Counted from the stretch's first letter, positions 12,915 through 20,478 are shown. The stretch is DNA of 20,478 nucleotides from CAZYMF01 sp964648215 (GCA_964648215.1 CAZYMF010000076.1:1-20478); one strand, 5' to 3'. The notes: generated from the sequence alone by a model not told the origin. Made by a program: numbers and translations.

Positions 12915-13553
12915 TCAGTCACTTTCCGTGCGAGCCGAACGCTGGCGATCAGGCGCGCCGCTTTGCGGCGTCGCCTGGAACGGTCTTGTTCGGTATGCAT
13001 GCAGCGACTGCTCGCCACCGATTATCGGCGCCGCCGTTTCCCGTTCGTCAGCATCCGTGCGCGAGTTCCACACGTACGGGATTAGAACAAGGCCGCCAGC
13101 AAATCCCGCCCAGTAGCTGGCGGTGTGTACCCACAGGTCAACGAGGAACCGCAACTGCTTTGCCGGCGGGAGCACCATTGCAATCCAACGAGGGACAGTC
13201 ACGACGCCAAGTCGAACCAGCATCCATGCTGCGGCACCAGCAAGCGTAGCGCATGCGCCAGTGACGGTGAGTAAGAGAAGTACTGGCCGGATCAACGAGA
13301 CAGCGTCGCGCCTTGGTCGCTGCCCGGCTCTTGCGGCAATGGCTAGCGGAACCCCAAGTACGAGTCCTACCCACCAGGTGGCGATCGAACCCCATCCTAT
13401 GGCGAGGAGGGTCGCATTGTGAGTGGCAAACACGGGTGGATGCCCAACAGTAAAGTATTCAATACAGATGCGGGTCGTCACCTGATCGTGAAGAATTCCG
13501 TAGACAACGGCGGCAATGACAGCCAGCCCGATGATCTTCAGAGCACCGATCAT
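12915..13553 (-). CDS. Conserved four-helix membrane protein of unknown function
   Basis: A 212-residue integral membrane protein. Hydrophobic segments lie at about 4-22, 47-70, 88-115 and 140-160. Between the first two is VVYGILHDQVTTRICIEYFTVGHPP, with conserved-looking acidic, His and Cys residues; IGWGSIATWWVGLVLGVPLA follows. I recognise this as the pattern of a widespread uncharacterised family, but no function is known to me. The 50-residue C-terminal tail is charged and probably cytosolic. Start ATG 13553 is chosen because the helix begins there; an upstream ATG at 13667 would add 38 non-hydrophobic residues. No operon partner is evident. Confidence 0.8.
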   Translation of the reverse strand: MIGALKIIGLAVIAAVVYGILHDQVTTRICIEYFTVGHPPVFATHNATLLAIGWGSIATWWVGLVLGVPLAIAARAGQRPRRDAVSLIRPVLLLLTVTGACATLAGAAAWMLVRLGVVTVPRWIAMVLPPAKQLRFLVDLWVHTASYWAGFAGGLVLIPYVWNSRTDADERETAAPIIGGEQSLHAYRTRPFQATPQSGAPDRQRSARTESD

Positions 13554-13749
13554 TTCACCGCGCCGAACTACAATTCGGCGCCCCGGTGGATCCCCCAAGC
13601 CAGGCGCTCCGTGCTTCGTTTGCAGCAGCGGTTCGCCGCGGGTCGGCGTGATGCTTCGCCTTGCCATTCCGTCGCTTGGCGCACTGGATCTCGCGTACTC
13701 CCCCGTGGTTGCATACGAAGCATGCGGTGCCTGCTATCGCCCGGTGTTT

Positions 13750-13777
13750 GCCGGGCCGGGTAGATGATCGGCCCGGC
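13750..13777. terminator. GC-rich inverted repeat downstream of the YihY gene
   Basis: GCCGGGCCG (13750-13758) and CGGCCCGGC (13769-13777) form a perfect 9-bp stem with a 10-nt loop. It lies about 190 nt past the YihY stop on the minus strand and 25 nt past the stop of the candidate micro-ORF. No T-run follows, so intrinsic termination is not certain. Confidence 0.45.
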
Positions 13778-13801
13778 TCTGGACGCCCCGGCCGCCACGA
13801 T

Positions 13802-13915
13802 TCAGCACATGGTGTAGATCATCGTCGTGCTCAGGTCCAGCAGCAGCTTCGGCTTTCGCAGGGTGACGGTCCGCGGATTCCGTTGTCGTGTTCGACCTGC
13901 GCACGACCGCTCCAC
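13802..13915 (-). other. Candidate 37-codon micro-ORF
   Basis: A GTG-started frame with a basic N-terminal half (many Arg) and a hydrophobic end LRKPKLLLDLSTTMIYTMC, closing in a Cys. A hairpin follows 25 nt after the stop. No Shine-Dalgarno is seen and I recognise no family. A small secreted peptide, a modified-peptide precursor or simply chance are all possible; chance is the default for an ORF this short. Confidence 0.15.
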
Positions 13916-13967
13916 AGGAGTTGATCAATCGACGAGGCGGAGCAGCGGCCGAGGCCCAACCCGAAGC

Positions 13968-15152
13968 TCAGCCCGGAGTGTCGGCCGTCGTCTGTTTCGG
14001 GGTGTCGTCATTGCCGAGCAGGTCGGTGAGGTGGCGGCGCTGCAGACCCGTGTGCCGTTCGGCGCCGAGACGGCTCAGGACGTCACTGACGCGCGGGTCG
14101 CAGCCTGGCGGCACCGCGGCGTGGTCGAGCAGCGAGCCGAGGAGCGCGAGGTCGATGGTGTCGGGGTCGCGAGCGAGGAGGTAGTGACCGGGCGGGCTCT
14201 CCACCGCGGCGAGCAGGCCGCCCGTCGCCAGCTCCTCGATCACCTTGGCGACCAAGGCGCGATCGACACGGAGCTCTCTCGCGAGAGCAGGTGTCGCCAC
14301 GCTGCCGCCGTCGCGAAAGGCATCGGCGGCACGCACGAGAACGTGCAGCGCGACGGCCCAGCGGGAGATCTCTCGGCCTTCCTGCGCGGCGGAGTCGGTG
14401 CCGGACTCCCACAACGCCGCCAGCTCGGCGCCCGCGAGGACGACGGCCCAGCTCAGATAGATCCACACCAGCGTCACCGGGAGCTGCGACAGCGCGCCGT
14501 AGATGGCGTTGTAGCGGGCGACGCCGATCTGCAGCGTCACGTAGGTCCATTGCACCACCTGCCAGACGCAGCCGGCGGCCACCGCGCCGACGACGATCGC
14601 TCCCAGGTGCGGCCGGCGGTTCGGCATGACGGCGTAGAGGATGCCGAGGGCGATCGCGTTGATCACCAGCGGCGCCAGCCGCAAGAGAAAGAGAGCCGCC
14701 TCGCCGACGTACTGGGTGCGCAGAATCAGGTGCAATAACGACTGTTCCTGCAGCGACGAGGTGATGCCGACGGCGGCCAAAAGCAGAAACGGTGTCAGCA
14801 GCACGGTGCTGACGTAGTCGGTTACCTTGCGCCAGAGGGATCGTCCCTTGTGCACCCGCCAGATGTGATTGAAGCTGGCCTCGATGCCGCCGAGCACGCT
14901 GATCACGGTGGTGATCAGCGCCGCCGCGCCCAACGCCCCCAACGTGCTCACGTTGGTGCGTTCGATGTAGGTCATGATGCGGTTGGCGACCTCGGGATCG
15001 AGGGCGAGACGGCTGAGCAGCAGCGGCTCGAGGTGGCGCTGCGCGCCGAGGCCCTTGAGGACGGCGAAGATCAGCGCCAGCAGCGGCACCACGGACAGCA
15101 GGGTGGTGTAGGTCAGCGCCGAGGCGCGCAGCAGGCAGCCGTCGTTGTTGAA
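13968..15152 (-). CDS. YihY/BrkB-family inner-membrane protein with C-terminal winged-helix-like tail, 5' end lost in gap
   Basis: About 395 residues of a YihY/BrkB (formerly mis-named ribonuclease BN) multi-pass membrane protein; the N-terminal 40-60 residues lie in the gap. Family marks include ASALTYTTLLSVVPLLALIFAVLKG near the front, GGIEASFNHIWRV, the PNRRPHLGAIVVGAVAA segment, and the final helix IWIYLSWAVVLAGAELAA-like block (here VTLVWIYLSWAVVLAGAEL). After the last helix, about 130 residues form a soluble tail that resembles a winged helix (VATPALARELRVDRALVAKVIEELATGGLLAAV). This tail occurs in part of the family. The biochemical role of the family is unsettled; lipid or envelope functions have been suggested. 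It is downstream of and co-directional with the lipoprotein gene. Confidence 0.9.
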   Translation of the reverse strand, partial: FNNDGCLLRASALTYTTLLSVVPLLALIFAVLKGLGAQRHLEPLLLSRLALDPEVANRIMTYIERTNVSTLGALGAAALITTVISVLGGIEASFNHIWRVHKGRSLWRKVTDYVSTVLLTPFLLLAAVGITSSLQEQSLLHLILRTQYVGEAALFLLRLAPLVINAIALGILYAVMPNRRPHLGAIVVGAVAAGCVWQVVQWTYVTLQIGVARYNAIYGALSQLPVTLVWIYLSWAVVLAGAELAALWESGTDSAAQEGREISRWAVALHVLVRAADAFRDGGSVATPALARELRVDRALVAKVIEELATGGLLAAVESPPGHYLLARDPDTIDLALLGSLLDHAAVPPGCDPRVSDVLSRLGAERHTGLQRRHLTDLLGNDDTPKQTTADTPG

Positions 15153-15252
15153 NNNNNNNNNNNNNNNNNNNNNNNNNNNNNNNNNNNNNNNNNNNNNNNN
15201 NNNNNNNNNNNNNNNNNNNNNNNNNNNNNNNNNNNNNNNNNNNNNNNNNNNN
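15153..15252. other. Assembly gap (100 N)
   Basis: Exactly 100 unknown bases. It removes the 5' end of the YihY gene and the 3' end of the lipoprotein gene. The apparent single frame spanning 13968-17072 is two genes joined through the Ns. Confidence 0.98.
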
Positions 15253-17072
15253 TCGGGCAGGCCCATCGCCAGCGCCAGCGCGTCGGTGGTGGGGTTGGGC
15301 ACGACGTTGTCGACGATCCCCTCGTGCATCAGGATCCGTTTCGGCGGCACGCCCGGCAGCGTCTGGCCCGCCGCCCCGAGGATGTAGGGCGCCGTGTTGA
15401 TCGGGTCGGCCGGATCGAGGAACCACTGCGAGAGCTCCATGTAGCGATAGAGGAACACGTCGAACATCGGGTTGTCCTGCGGAATGCCGACGATCAGCGA
15501 AAGCAGCGGCTTGAGCAGGTTGCCGATCTCCTGCGAGCGCAGGATGTTGGGCAGGCCGCCGCCCGGAACGCTGAGCATGCCGACGCGCACGTCGGGCTCG
15601 ACCCCCATGTACAGCGTGCCCATGATGCCGCCGAGGGAGACGCCCATGTAATTGATGCGGCTCTTGTCGACCTGATCGAAGGGCGGCACGGTGGCGTGGC
15701 GGACCATCCGTTCGAGCTGCAGGTAGTCGGCGATCGTCTGGCGGAAGTGCTCGCGAGTGGCGAAGCCGTTGACGAAGTTGAAGAAGTCGATCACGCTGCC
15801 GCGGCGGCCCTGATCGACGTCGGAGATGGCGATGGCCATCATCGGCGCGTCGCCGAGGACCTGGGGCACGAACACCACGTCGCGGCCGCTGCCGCCGAGG
15901 CCGTGGCCGAAGATGGTGATCGGATAGCCGCCCGGCGGCGGCGCCGCTTTGGGGATGGTCATGTAGAAGTCGAGGTGGTTGACCGACGGGGTGACGGTGC
16001 CGGAGATGCGCGCCGGATCGAAGACGCCCTCGGAATCGCGGAAGTCGTACGAATCGAAGGTGCCGACGGCGACGGCGGCGATGTTGGGCGAGGTGGCCGA
16101 GCCGACCAGGTCGGTGAACTCGGGGCTGCCCTCGGGGAAGATGCCGGTGGTCAGATCGGGAAAGGGTGAGTTGTCGAACTCCGGGTCCGCCGGCGGCAGC
16201 GTGCCGCTGTCGAGCAGATCCTTGATCGCGATCAGGTCGTCGGTCGTCGGCTGCGTGGTGAAAAAATCGATGGCGGCGATGTCGTCGACGCCGATCGACA
16301 GGTTCTGCTGCAGGTAGGTGAGCACCGGATCGAGCGACGTGCGCCACGCGTCGGTGCCGCTGTGTAGCTCCGTCGTCAGCTCCGGTGAGGGGTACACGGG
16401 GTTGCCGTCGGCGGCGTGTACGGCGCGGGTGACGACGTAGACGTAACGTGTCTTCGGCGCCAGCGGCTTCACCGGCCGGATCTCGATGGCGTTGTCGCCG
16501 CTGATGTCCGGCGTCACGGCCGTCGCGAGAATCTCGGGTGCCATCGCCAGGTCGTCGTACTGCAGCAGCAGAATGCCGTCGTGCTGCGCCGGGTCGGGAA
16601 CCATGACCGGCGCGTCGAACTTCACGCGCACCGGCGCGTAGGTGCTGAAGCCGGTCAACGCCGCGAGCTGCTGCGCCGTCGTGTCTGCCAGGGCTCGGGC
16701 CGTGTCGAACGGCGGCCCGGCCGGCAAATCGGCTCCGACCAGGGCGCCGGTGACGTGCACGTGGCCGGACTCGTCGAGCAGGCGGTCGCTGGGAAAGGGA
16801 TTGCCGGGATCGAGCGGGTCGCTGTGGAACAGCGCCATCGCTCCCGTCGGCACCGGCGTGGCGGTCGGCGTCGCGGTGAAGGTGTACGTCGGGGTTGCGG
16901 TCGCCGTCGGTGTCAGCGTGGGGGTGGGGCTTGTCGTGGGCGCCAGTGTGGCCGTTGCGGTCGCGGTGGGAGGCGACGTCGGCGTGGGAGTGGCCGCGGT
17001 GTTGTCGTTGCCGCCGCAGGCGCTCAAGCCCGCGAGCAACGCGATCGATAGCAGCAGGCGCAGACCACGCAT
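15253..17072 (-). CDS. Thr/Pro-linker lipoprotein with alpha/beta-hydrolase domain, 3' end lost in gap
   Basis: 606 residues before the gap. Residues 1-19 are a lipoprotein signal with lipobox LSAC (Cys19 as lipid anchor). Residues 28-77 are a Thr/Pro/Ala linker. From 80 to 370 is a region with an Ig-like segment typical of surface-lipase N-terminal domains (VRVKFDAPVMVPDP, RYVYVVTRAVHAADG). The hydrolase core has an oxyanion-type FGHGLGGSG (388-396), the nucleophile elbow GVSLGG (S479) and a likely acid in HEGIVDNVVP (D588); the catalytic His probably lies in the gap. The start ATG 17072 has a strong AAGGAGG about 8 nt upstream. It is likely an outer-surface or periplasmic esterase or lipase; the substrate is unknown. 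Confidence 0.9.
16842..16991 (-). repeat. Thr/Pro/Ala low-complexity linker coding repeat
   Basis: About 50 codons encode an irregular TPT/TAT/PT pattern (residues 28-77 of the lipoprotein). On the DNA level it is a degenerate GGC/GTC-rich repeat that leaves long open frames on the opposite strand. Such linkers extend a domain away from the membrane and are often glycosylated in bacteria. Confidence 0.85.
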
Positions 17073-17160
17073 GCGTTGTCCTCCTTGTCCGTGTCGGTGT
17101 GCCGAAGAAGCACTGCACGGTTACAAGCGGGGGATCAGTGAGTCAAGCAATTTGCCTGGC

Positions 17161-17188
17161 TTGCGCCACTGCGCGCCTCGTCTATGGT
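17161..17188 (+). promoter_or_regulatory. Candidate leaderless promoter of the thioesterase gene
   Basis: TTGCGC (17161-17166), 16 bp, TATGGT (17183-17188), then 7 nt to the ATG at 17196. The alternative ATG at 17184 lies inside the -10 box, which favours 17196. No Shine-Dalgarno is present. Confidence 0.35.
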
Positions 17189-17195
17189 GCGCGGC

Positions 17196-18068
17196 ATGGA
17201 AGCGCAAGATCTGGCGAGCGACACCGCCGTCACCCGACTGCAGGCGGCGCCCGGCTGGTATACCGCCAACCTTCCCGACGCCTGGAACTTCCGCACGCCT
17301 TCGGGCGGCGTGCTGATGACCGTGGCCATGCGAGCGATGCGGGCGGAGCTGAACGATCCGGCGTTGAAGCCGATCTCGGCCAACACCCACTTCTGCTCGC
17401 CGGTCCCGGCCGGGCCGCTGGAGGTGCGTGTCGAGGTGCTGCGCCGCGGCGGCGCCGCGGCCCAGATCCGGGCGCAGCTCTCGTCGACGACGATGCCGGG
17501 TCCCGGTCTCGAGGTGAGCGCGACCTTCGGCCGCGATCGCGAGGGCATCGACGTCATCGACGCCGTGCCGCCGGCGGTGCCCGGCCCCGACGCCTCGGCG
17601 CCGATCGAGGAGCTTCCGCCGGGAGACCGGAGCTTTCGCCCGCCGTTCTTCGACAACCTCGACAACCGTCTGGCTCTCGGCAGCGCCTGGTGGACCTCGA
17701 ATTGGAAGCCGGGGGAGGCACGGCTGGCGCGGTGGTTTCGCTACAAGGTCGCGCAGCGGACGGCCGACGGGCTCTTCGATCGGCTGGCGATCCCGCCGAT
17801 CGCCGACACCATGCCGCCCGCCCTGATGCAGAAGCTCGGCCCCGACCACGAGCCGTTTCACGCGCCGAGCCTCGACCTGACCGTCCATTTCCTCGACGAC
17901 ACCCCATCGCAGTGGCTGCTCACCAACGTCCACGCCCGCCGGGCGCGCGTCGGCTACGCCACCGCCTCGGCGGAGATCTGGGACGACGCCGGCCGTCTCA
18001 TCGCCGTCGCCACGCAGACGATGATGCTGCGCCGGGTGCCGGCGCAGTGGCCGGCGGGCCCGGCTTGA
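17196..18068 (+). CDS. TesB-like double-hotdog acyl-CoA thioesterase family protein
   Basis: A 290-residue protein of the thioesterase family with two hotdog halves. The first half has WNFRTPSGGVLMTVAMRAM, with the Gly-rich turn at the head of the hotdog helix, and ANTHFCSPVPAGPLEVRVEVLRRGGAA. The second has FDRLAIPPIADTMPPALM and LDLTVHFLDD followed by WLLTNVHARRARVGYATASAEIWDDAG, the typical hotdog strand pair. Such enzymes hydrolyse acyl-CoA thioesters in the cytoplasm. Start 17196 is preferred (see the promoter); ATG 17184 would add four residues. It is divergent from the lipoprotein gene and followed, after about 200 bp, by an SDR, which fits acyl-CoA or fatty-acid metabolism. Confidence 0.88.
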   Translation: MEAQDLASDTAVTRLQAAPGWYTANLPDAWNFRTPSGGVLMTVAMRAMRAELNDPALKPISANTHFCSPVPAGPLEVRVEVLRRGGAAAQIRAQLSSTTMPGPGLEVSATFGRDREGIDVIDAVPPAVPGPDASAPIEELPPGDRSFRPPFFDNLDNRLALGSAWWTSNWKPGEARLARWFRYKVAQRTADGLFDRLAIPPIADTMPPALMQKLGPDHEPFHAPSLDLTVHFLDDTPSQWLLTNVHARRARVGYATASAEIWDDAGRLIAVATQTMMLRRVPAQWPAGPA

Positions 18069-18273
18069 GGAAAAACCGAGCTTGGTCGCGTAGCCGCTTG
18101 CGTGAGAACGAGCAGGTCGTCCGCTCCTGGCGTGGTGAGGGTGGCCTTGATGGATCTCTACCGGGAGACCGTCCCTGCGCCGGCATGAGAGACCCCGGTC
18201 GTTCGTGACACGGAGACGCCGGAGCTGTAAAAGCCTTTGGGGGTCATTCGGGCTCCGGAACAATGAGGTGAGC

Positions 18274-19089
18274 GTGGCACGCTTGCAATCCTGGCAGGAC
18301 AAGGTCGTTGTGATCACCGGCGCGTCGAGCGGCATCGGGCGCTTGCTGGCGCGGCGGGTGGCCGAGCGCGGCGCGCGACTGGCTCTGGTGGCGCGTCGCG
18401 AAGCTCTGCTGAACGAGCTCGCCGAGGAGATTCGCGGTCTCGGGCGCGAGGCACTGCCGGTGGCCTGCGACGTGGCCGACCGCCAGGCGGTCTTCGCGGC
18501 CGCCAAAGCCATCGTATCTCACTTTGGTCGCGTCGACGTGCTGGTGAACAATGCCGGCTACGGCCATCACCGCCGCTTCCTCGACTGGGATCTCGACGAC
18601 ATGGAACGCATGCTGCGGGTGAATTTCCTCGGCAGCCTTTACTGGACCAAGGCCCTCCTGCCGCAGATGGCCGCGCGCCGCAGCGGCTGGCTGGTCTTCG
18701 TCGCCTCGGTGGCAGGGAAGATCGGCGTGCCGGAGGAGAGCGCCTACGCCGCCTCGAAGTTCGCCATGGTGGGGCTGGCGGAAGCGCTGTCGGTGGAGCT
18801 GGAAGACTGCGGTGTCCACGTTCTCACCGTCTGCCCCGGCACCATCGACACCGAGTTCTTCGACGAGGAGGCGCTGGCGCGCATGCCGCCGGTGGCGCGA
18901 CGCTCGATGATCCAGCCGGGACCGCTGGTCGACGGTATCCTGCGCGCGCTCGACTGCGGCGCCCACGAGATCACCGTGCCGCGCGCGCTCGCCGCCGGCT
19001 ACGTCGTGCGCGCCCTGGCCCCCGAGTTCATGCGCCGCAACGTCAAGCGCACCACCATCGATGCGCTGGCGAAGCGGGGGAAGAAGTGA
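18274..19089 (+). CDS. Short-chain dehydrogenase/reductase (classical SDR)
   Basis: A 271-residue NAD(P)-dependent oxidoreductase. The cofactor loop is TGASSGIG (15-22), with an Arg pair after strand 2 (VARRE) that favours NADPH. NNAG is at 92-95, and the catalytic tetrad N117, S145, Y158, K162 is complete in VNFLG, VASVAG and YAASK. The C-terminal region with a hydrophobic tail is DltE-like. Start is GTG 18274, with GAGGTG about 6 nt upstream; a GTG at 18268 is inside that site. Substrate unknown; an acyl or fatty aldehyde/ketone is plausible from the neighbours. The amidohydrolase starts 50 nt downstream in the same direction, so they may share a message. Confidence 0.93.
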   Translation: MARLQSWQDKVVVITGASSGIGRLLARRVAERGARLALVARREALLNELAEEIRGLGREALPVACDVADRQAVFAAAKAIVSHFGRVDVLVNNAGYGHHRRFLDWDLDDMERMLRVNFLGSLYWTKALLPQMAARRSGWLVFVASVAGKIGVPEESAYAASKFAMVGLAEALSVELEDCGVHVLTVCPGTIDTEFFDEEALARMPPVARRSMIQPGPLVDGILRALDCGAHEITVPRALAAGYVVRALAPEFMRRNVKRTTIDALAKRGKK

Positions 19090-19096
19090 AGAGACA

Positions 19097-19131
19097 GGCG
19101 GTTGGCGGTTAAGGGGTTAGGCGGTTAGGGG
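19097..19131 (+). repeat. GGCGGTTA-type tandem repeat, possible G-quadruplex
   Basis: The 50-nt space between the SDR and amidohydrolase genes contains degenerate copies of GGCGGTT(A) and GGGGTTA. Many closely spaced G pairs and two GGGG runs on the coding strand could fold as a G-quadruplex in RNA, ending 8 nt before the amidohydrolase ATG. The last GGGGA also serves as its Shine-Dalgarno. Confidence 0.55.
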
Positions 19132-19139
19132 AAGAGCTT

Positions 19140-20478
19140 ATGACGGAATCGCAGCGCTCCCATCCAGCTCGCCGTGCCTTCACGGGTGGGCGCATCCTGA
19201 CCATGGATCCCGGCGTTGGCGCGCCCGAGGTGCTGGTGATCGAAGACGGGCGCATCGCCGCCGCCGGCGAGCGGGCGCTGCTCACGGCCTATCCCGGCGC
19301 GGCCGTCGAGGACCTCGGCGGGCGCACGCTGGTGCCGGGGTTCATCGACGCGCACAACCACCTGTCGGTCGCGGCGCTGCATCCGCTGTGGGCGGATCTG
19401 TCCCACGTCGCCGGCCTGGGAGAGCTGCGTGCGGCTCTGGCCGAGCAGGCGGCGCGCGAGCCGCAGGCCCGGTGGGTGCGCGGCGTCGGCTGGAACGAGG
19501 TCACCACCGGCGTTCTGCCGGATCGCCACGATCTCGATGCGCTCGGCTTCGAGCGCCCGGTGATCGTCGTGCACTACACGCTGCACCAGTGCGTCGTGAA
19601 CAGCATAGGGCTCGACGAGCTGAAGATCGGGCGGACCACGCCGGATCCGCCGGGAGGCGTCATCGCCCGCGGCGCCGACGGCGCCCCGAGCGGGTTGCTG
19701 GTCGAGCGCGCCTGGAGCGCGGCGCACGCCCAGTCGATGGCCGCCTACGGCGATGCCGACCACCGCGCCGATCTGTACGCCGCGCGCATGCGCCAGCTCC
19801 TGCGCGACGGCATCACCTGCGTCCACGACGCCGCCTGCGCGCCCTCGGCCGAGGCGGTGTATCGCTCGATGCGCCAGGCCGGCACGTTGCCGCTCTCGGT
19901 GCTGATGATGCCGCACGGCGAGGCGATCTTGCTGCGGCCGCCGGACGAGCGGCTGGACGGGCCGGCGACGGGCGAGGGCGACGAGTGGCTGCGGGTGGGC
20001 CCGGTCAAGCTTTTCGCCGACGGCGGCATCGCCCCGGCGATGGACGTCAGCGTCGCCGGCCAGCGCAGCGCCTTCGGCATCGAGTTTCCCGGTCTCGCCG
20101 AGGCGGCGGTCGCGGCGCTGGAGCGCGGCTTCCGCGTCGCCGTCCACGCCATCGGCAACGTCGGCTTGCGCAATGCGCTCGATGCCTTTCGTCGTGCCGA
20201 ACGCTTCCGCCGCGACGACGACCATCGCTTCCGCGTCGAGCACGCCTGTCTCGCCTCGCGCCCGCAGATCCGCGAGATGGCGGCGCTCGGCGCCATCGGC
20301 GTGGTGCAGCCGGGCTTCATCGATCACATCGGGCGGGCGGTGGAAGGAGTGCCGTTCGACGAGGAGATCTGGCTGCCCTTCGGCGAGCTGGCGCACGCCG
20401 GCATCCCGCTGGCTGCGTCTTCCGACGATCCGTGCGCCTTCCACGAGCCGCTGCTGACCTCGTCGCGGGGCACGACGC
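19140..20478 (+). CDS. Amidohydrolase family protein (YtcJ-like), 3' end outside the window
   Basis: 446 residues of an amidohydrolase-3 (YtcJ-type) metal hydrolase, open to the window edge; about 90-100 residues are missing. Metal and active-site marks: GFIDAHNH (H72, H74), VKLFADGG (K290, position of the bridging carbamylated Lys in relatives), VAVHAIGN (H336), RVEHA (H368) and SSDDP (D429/D430). The first 60 residues form the beta-sandwich lobe (TGGRILTMDPG, VLVIEDGRIAAAGE). Start ATG 19140 has GGGGA upstream. YtcJ relatives hydrolyse amides, formamides or esters of varied compounds; the substrate cannot be assigned. It is probably cotranscribed with the SDR. Confidence 0.92.
   Translation, partial: MTESQRSHPARRAFTGGRILTMDPGVGAPEVLVIEDGRIAAAGERALLTAYPGAAVEDLGGRTLVPGFIDAHNHLSVAALHPLWADLSHVAGLGELRAALAEQAAREPQARWVRGVGWNEVTTGVLPDRHDLDALGFERPVIVVHYTLHQCVVNSIGLDELKIGRTTPDPPGGVIARGADGAPSGLLVERAWSAAHAQSMAAYGDADHRADLYAARMRQLLRDGITCVHDAACAPSAEAVYRSMRQAGTLPLSVLMMPHGEAILLRPPDERLDGPATGEGDEWLRVGPVKLFADGGIAPAMDVSVAGQRSAFGIEFPGLAEAAVAALERGFRVAVHAIGNVGLRNALDAFRRAERFRRDDDHRFRVEHACLASRPQIREMAALGAIGVVQPGFIDHIGRAVEGVPFDEEIWLPFGELAHAGIPLAASSDDPCAFHEPLLTSSRGTT

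Larger units (their letters stand above)
13554..13967. other. 414-bp stretch without a firm gene
   Basis: Between the small membrane protein and the YihY gene. It contains a 9-bp-stem inverted repeat (13750-13777) and, on the minus strand, a possible 37-codon frame (13802-13915). No RNA gene fold is apparent. The upstream part (13554-13667) would be the promoter region of the membrane protein gene. Confidence 0.5.

Noticed and set aside
13968..17072. A single 1034-residue protein joining a lipoprotein hydrolase to a YihY membrane protein.
   Set aside because: The join is made only by 100 N. Both parts are complete families of their own and no known fusion has this order.
16642..17316. A plus-strand frame with long Val/Gly/Ala repeats resembling a repetitive surface protein.
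   Set aside because: It is the reverse reading of the Thr/Pro linker of the lipoprotein, which has a lipobox, Shine-Dalgarno and hydrolase motifs.
18219..18258. CCGGAGC and GCTCCGG inverted repeat upstream of the SDR gene, as a regulatory hairpin.
   Set aside because: Only 7 bp with a 26-nt loop in GC-rich DNA; expected by chance and not aligned with a promoter.

Overview
The window is GC-rich bacterial DNA with dense genes and two runs of exactly 100 N (3089-3188 and 15153-15252). Runs of that length are the usual scaffold-gap placeholder, so this is most likely a draft or metagenome-assembled contig and the true gap sizes are unknown. Menaquinone genes, acyl-CoA synthetases, an acyl carrier protein, an SDR, a TesB-like thioesterase and a Thr/Pro-rich hydrolase lipoprotein suggest a Gram-negative, lipid-metabolising soil or sediment bacterium. 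A deltaproteobacterial-grade, Binatota or Myxococcota-like source is only an impression; no 16S or marker gene is present.

Region 1 (1-5021): on the minus strand, an acyl-CoA synthetase, a six-helix orphan histidine kinase, and a YbhB/PEBP-family secreted protein cut by the first gap. Divergent on the plus strand is a membrane-anchored metallophosphoesterase. Region 2 (5244-9321, all minus): a double-HTH MerR regulator overlaps a MenG-type methyltransferase, whose end is fused out of frame to a 5'-truncated MenE. Then come a Crp/Fnr regulator, an acyl carrier protein preceded by a Crp-like palindrome, and a small unknown gene.

Region 3 (9443-12549) is an accessory patch: a VapBC pair, a GNAT acetyltransferase, a Phd-VapC pair, and a wrecked segment. 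In that segment a DUF433 gene is followed by a 41-codon stump of a DUF5615-type toxin. The stump runs into a SAM-methyltransferase gene that is itself cut short at a tandem 15-bp repeat. Region 4 (12550-13967) holds a small conserved membrane protein between two gene-poor stretches with strong hairpins.

Region 5 (13968-20478): a YihY/BrkB membrane protein with a C-terminal winged-helix-like tail and a Thr/Pro-linker lipoprotein with an alpha/beta-hydrolase domain (both minus strand, both cut by the second gap). On the plus strand follow a TesB-like thioesterase, an SDR and a YtcJ-like amidohydrolase that runs off the window.

Several genes have a TANNNT-type -10 box 6-8 nt before the start codon and no Shine-Dalgarno, often with a -35 at 16-18 bp, which suggests leaderless transcripts. 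Others (lipoprotein, GNAT, histidine kinase, small unknown gene) have clear Shine-Dalgarno sequences. I found no tRNA, rRNA, CRISPR array or complete insertion sequence. The strongest candidates for a second look are the menG/menE junction, the MerR operator-promoter, the Crp-box/ACP unit and the eroded toxin-antitoxin patch.
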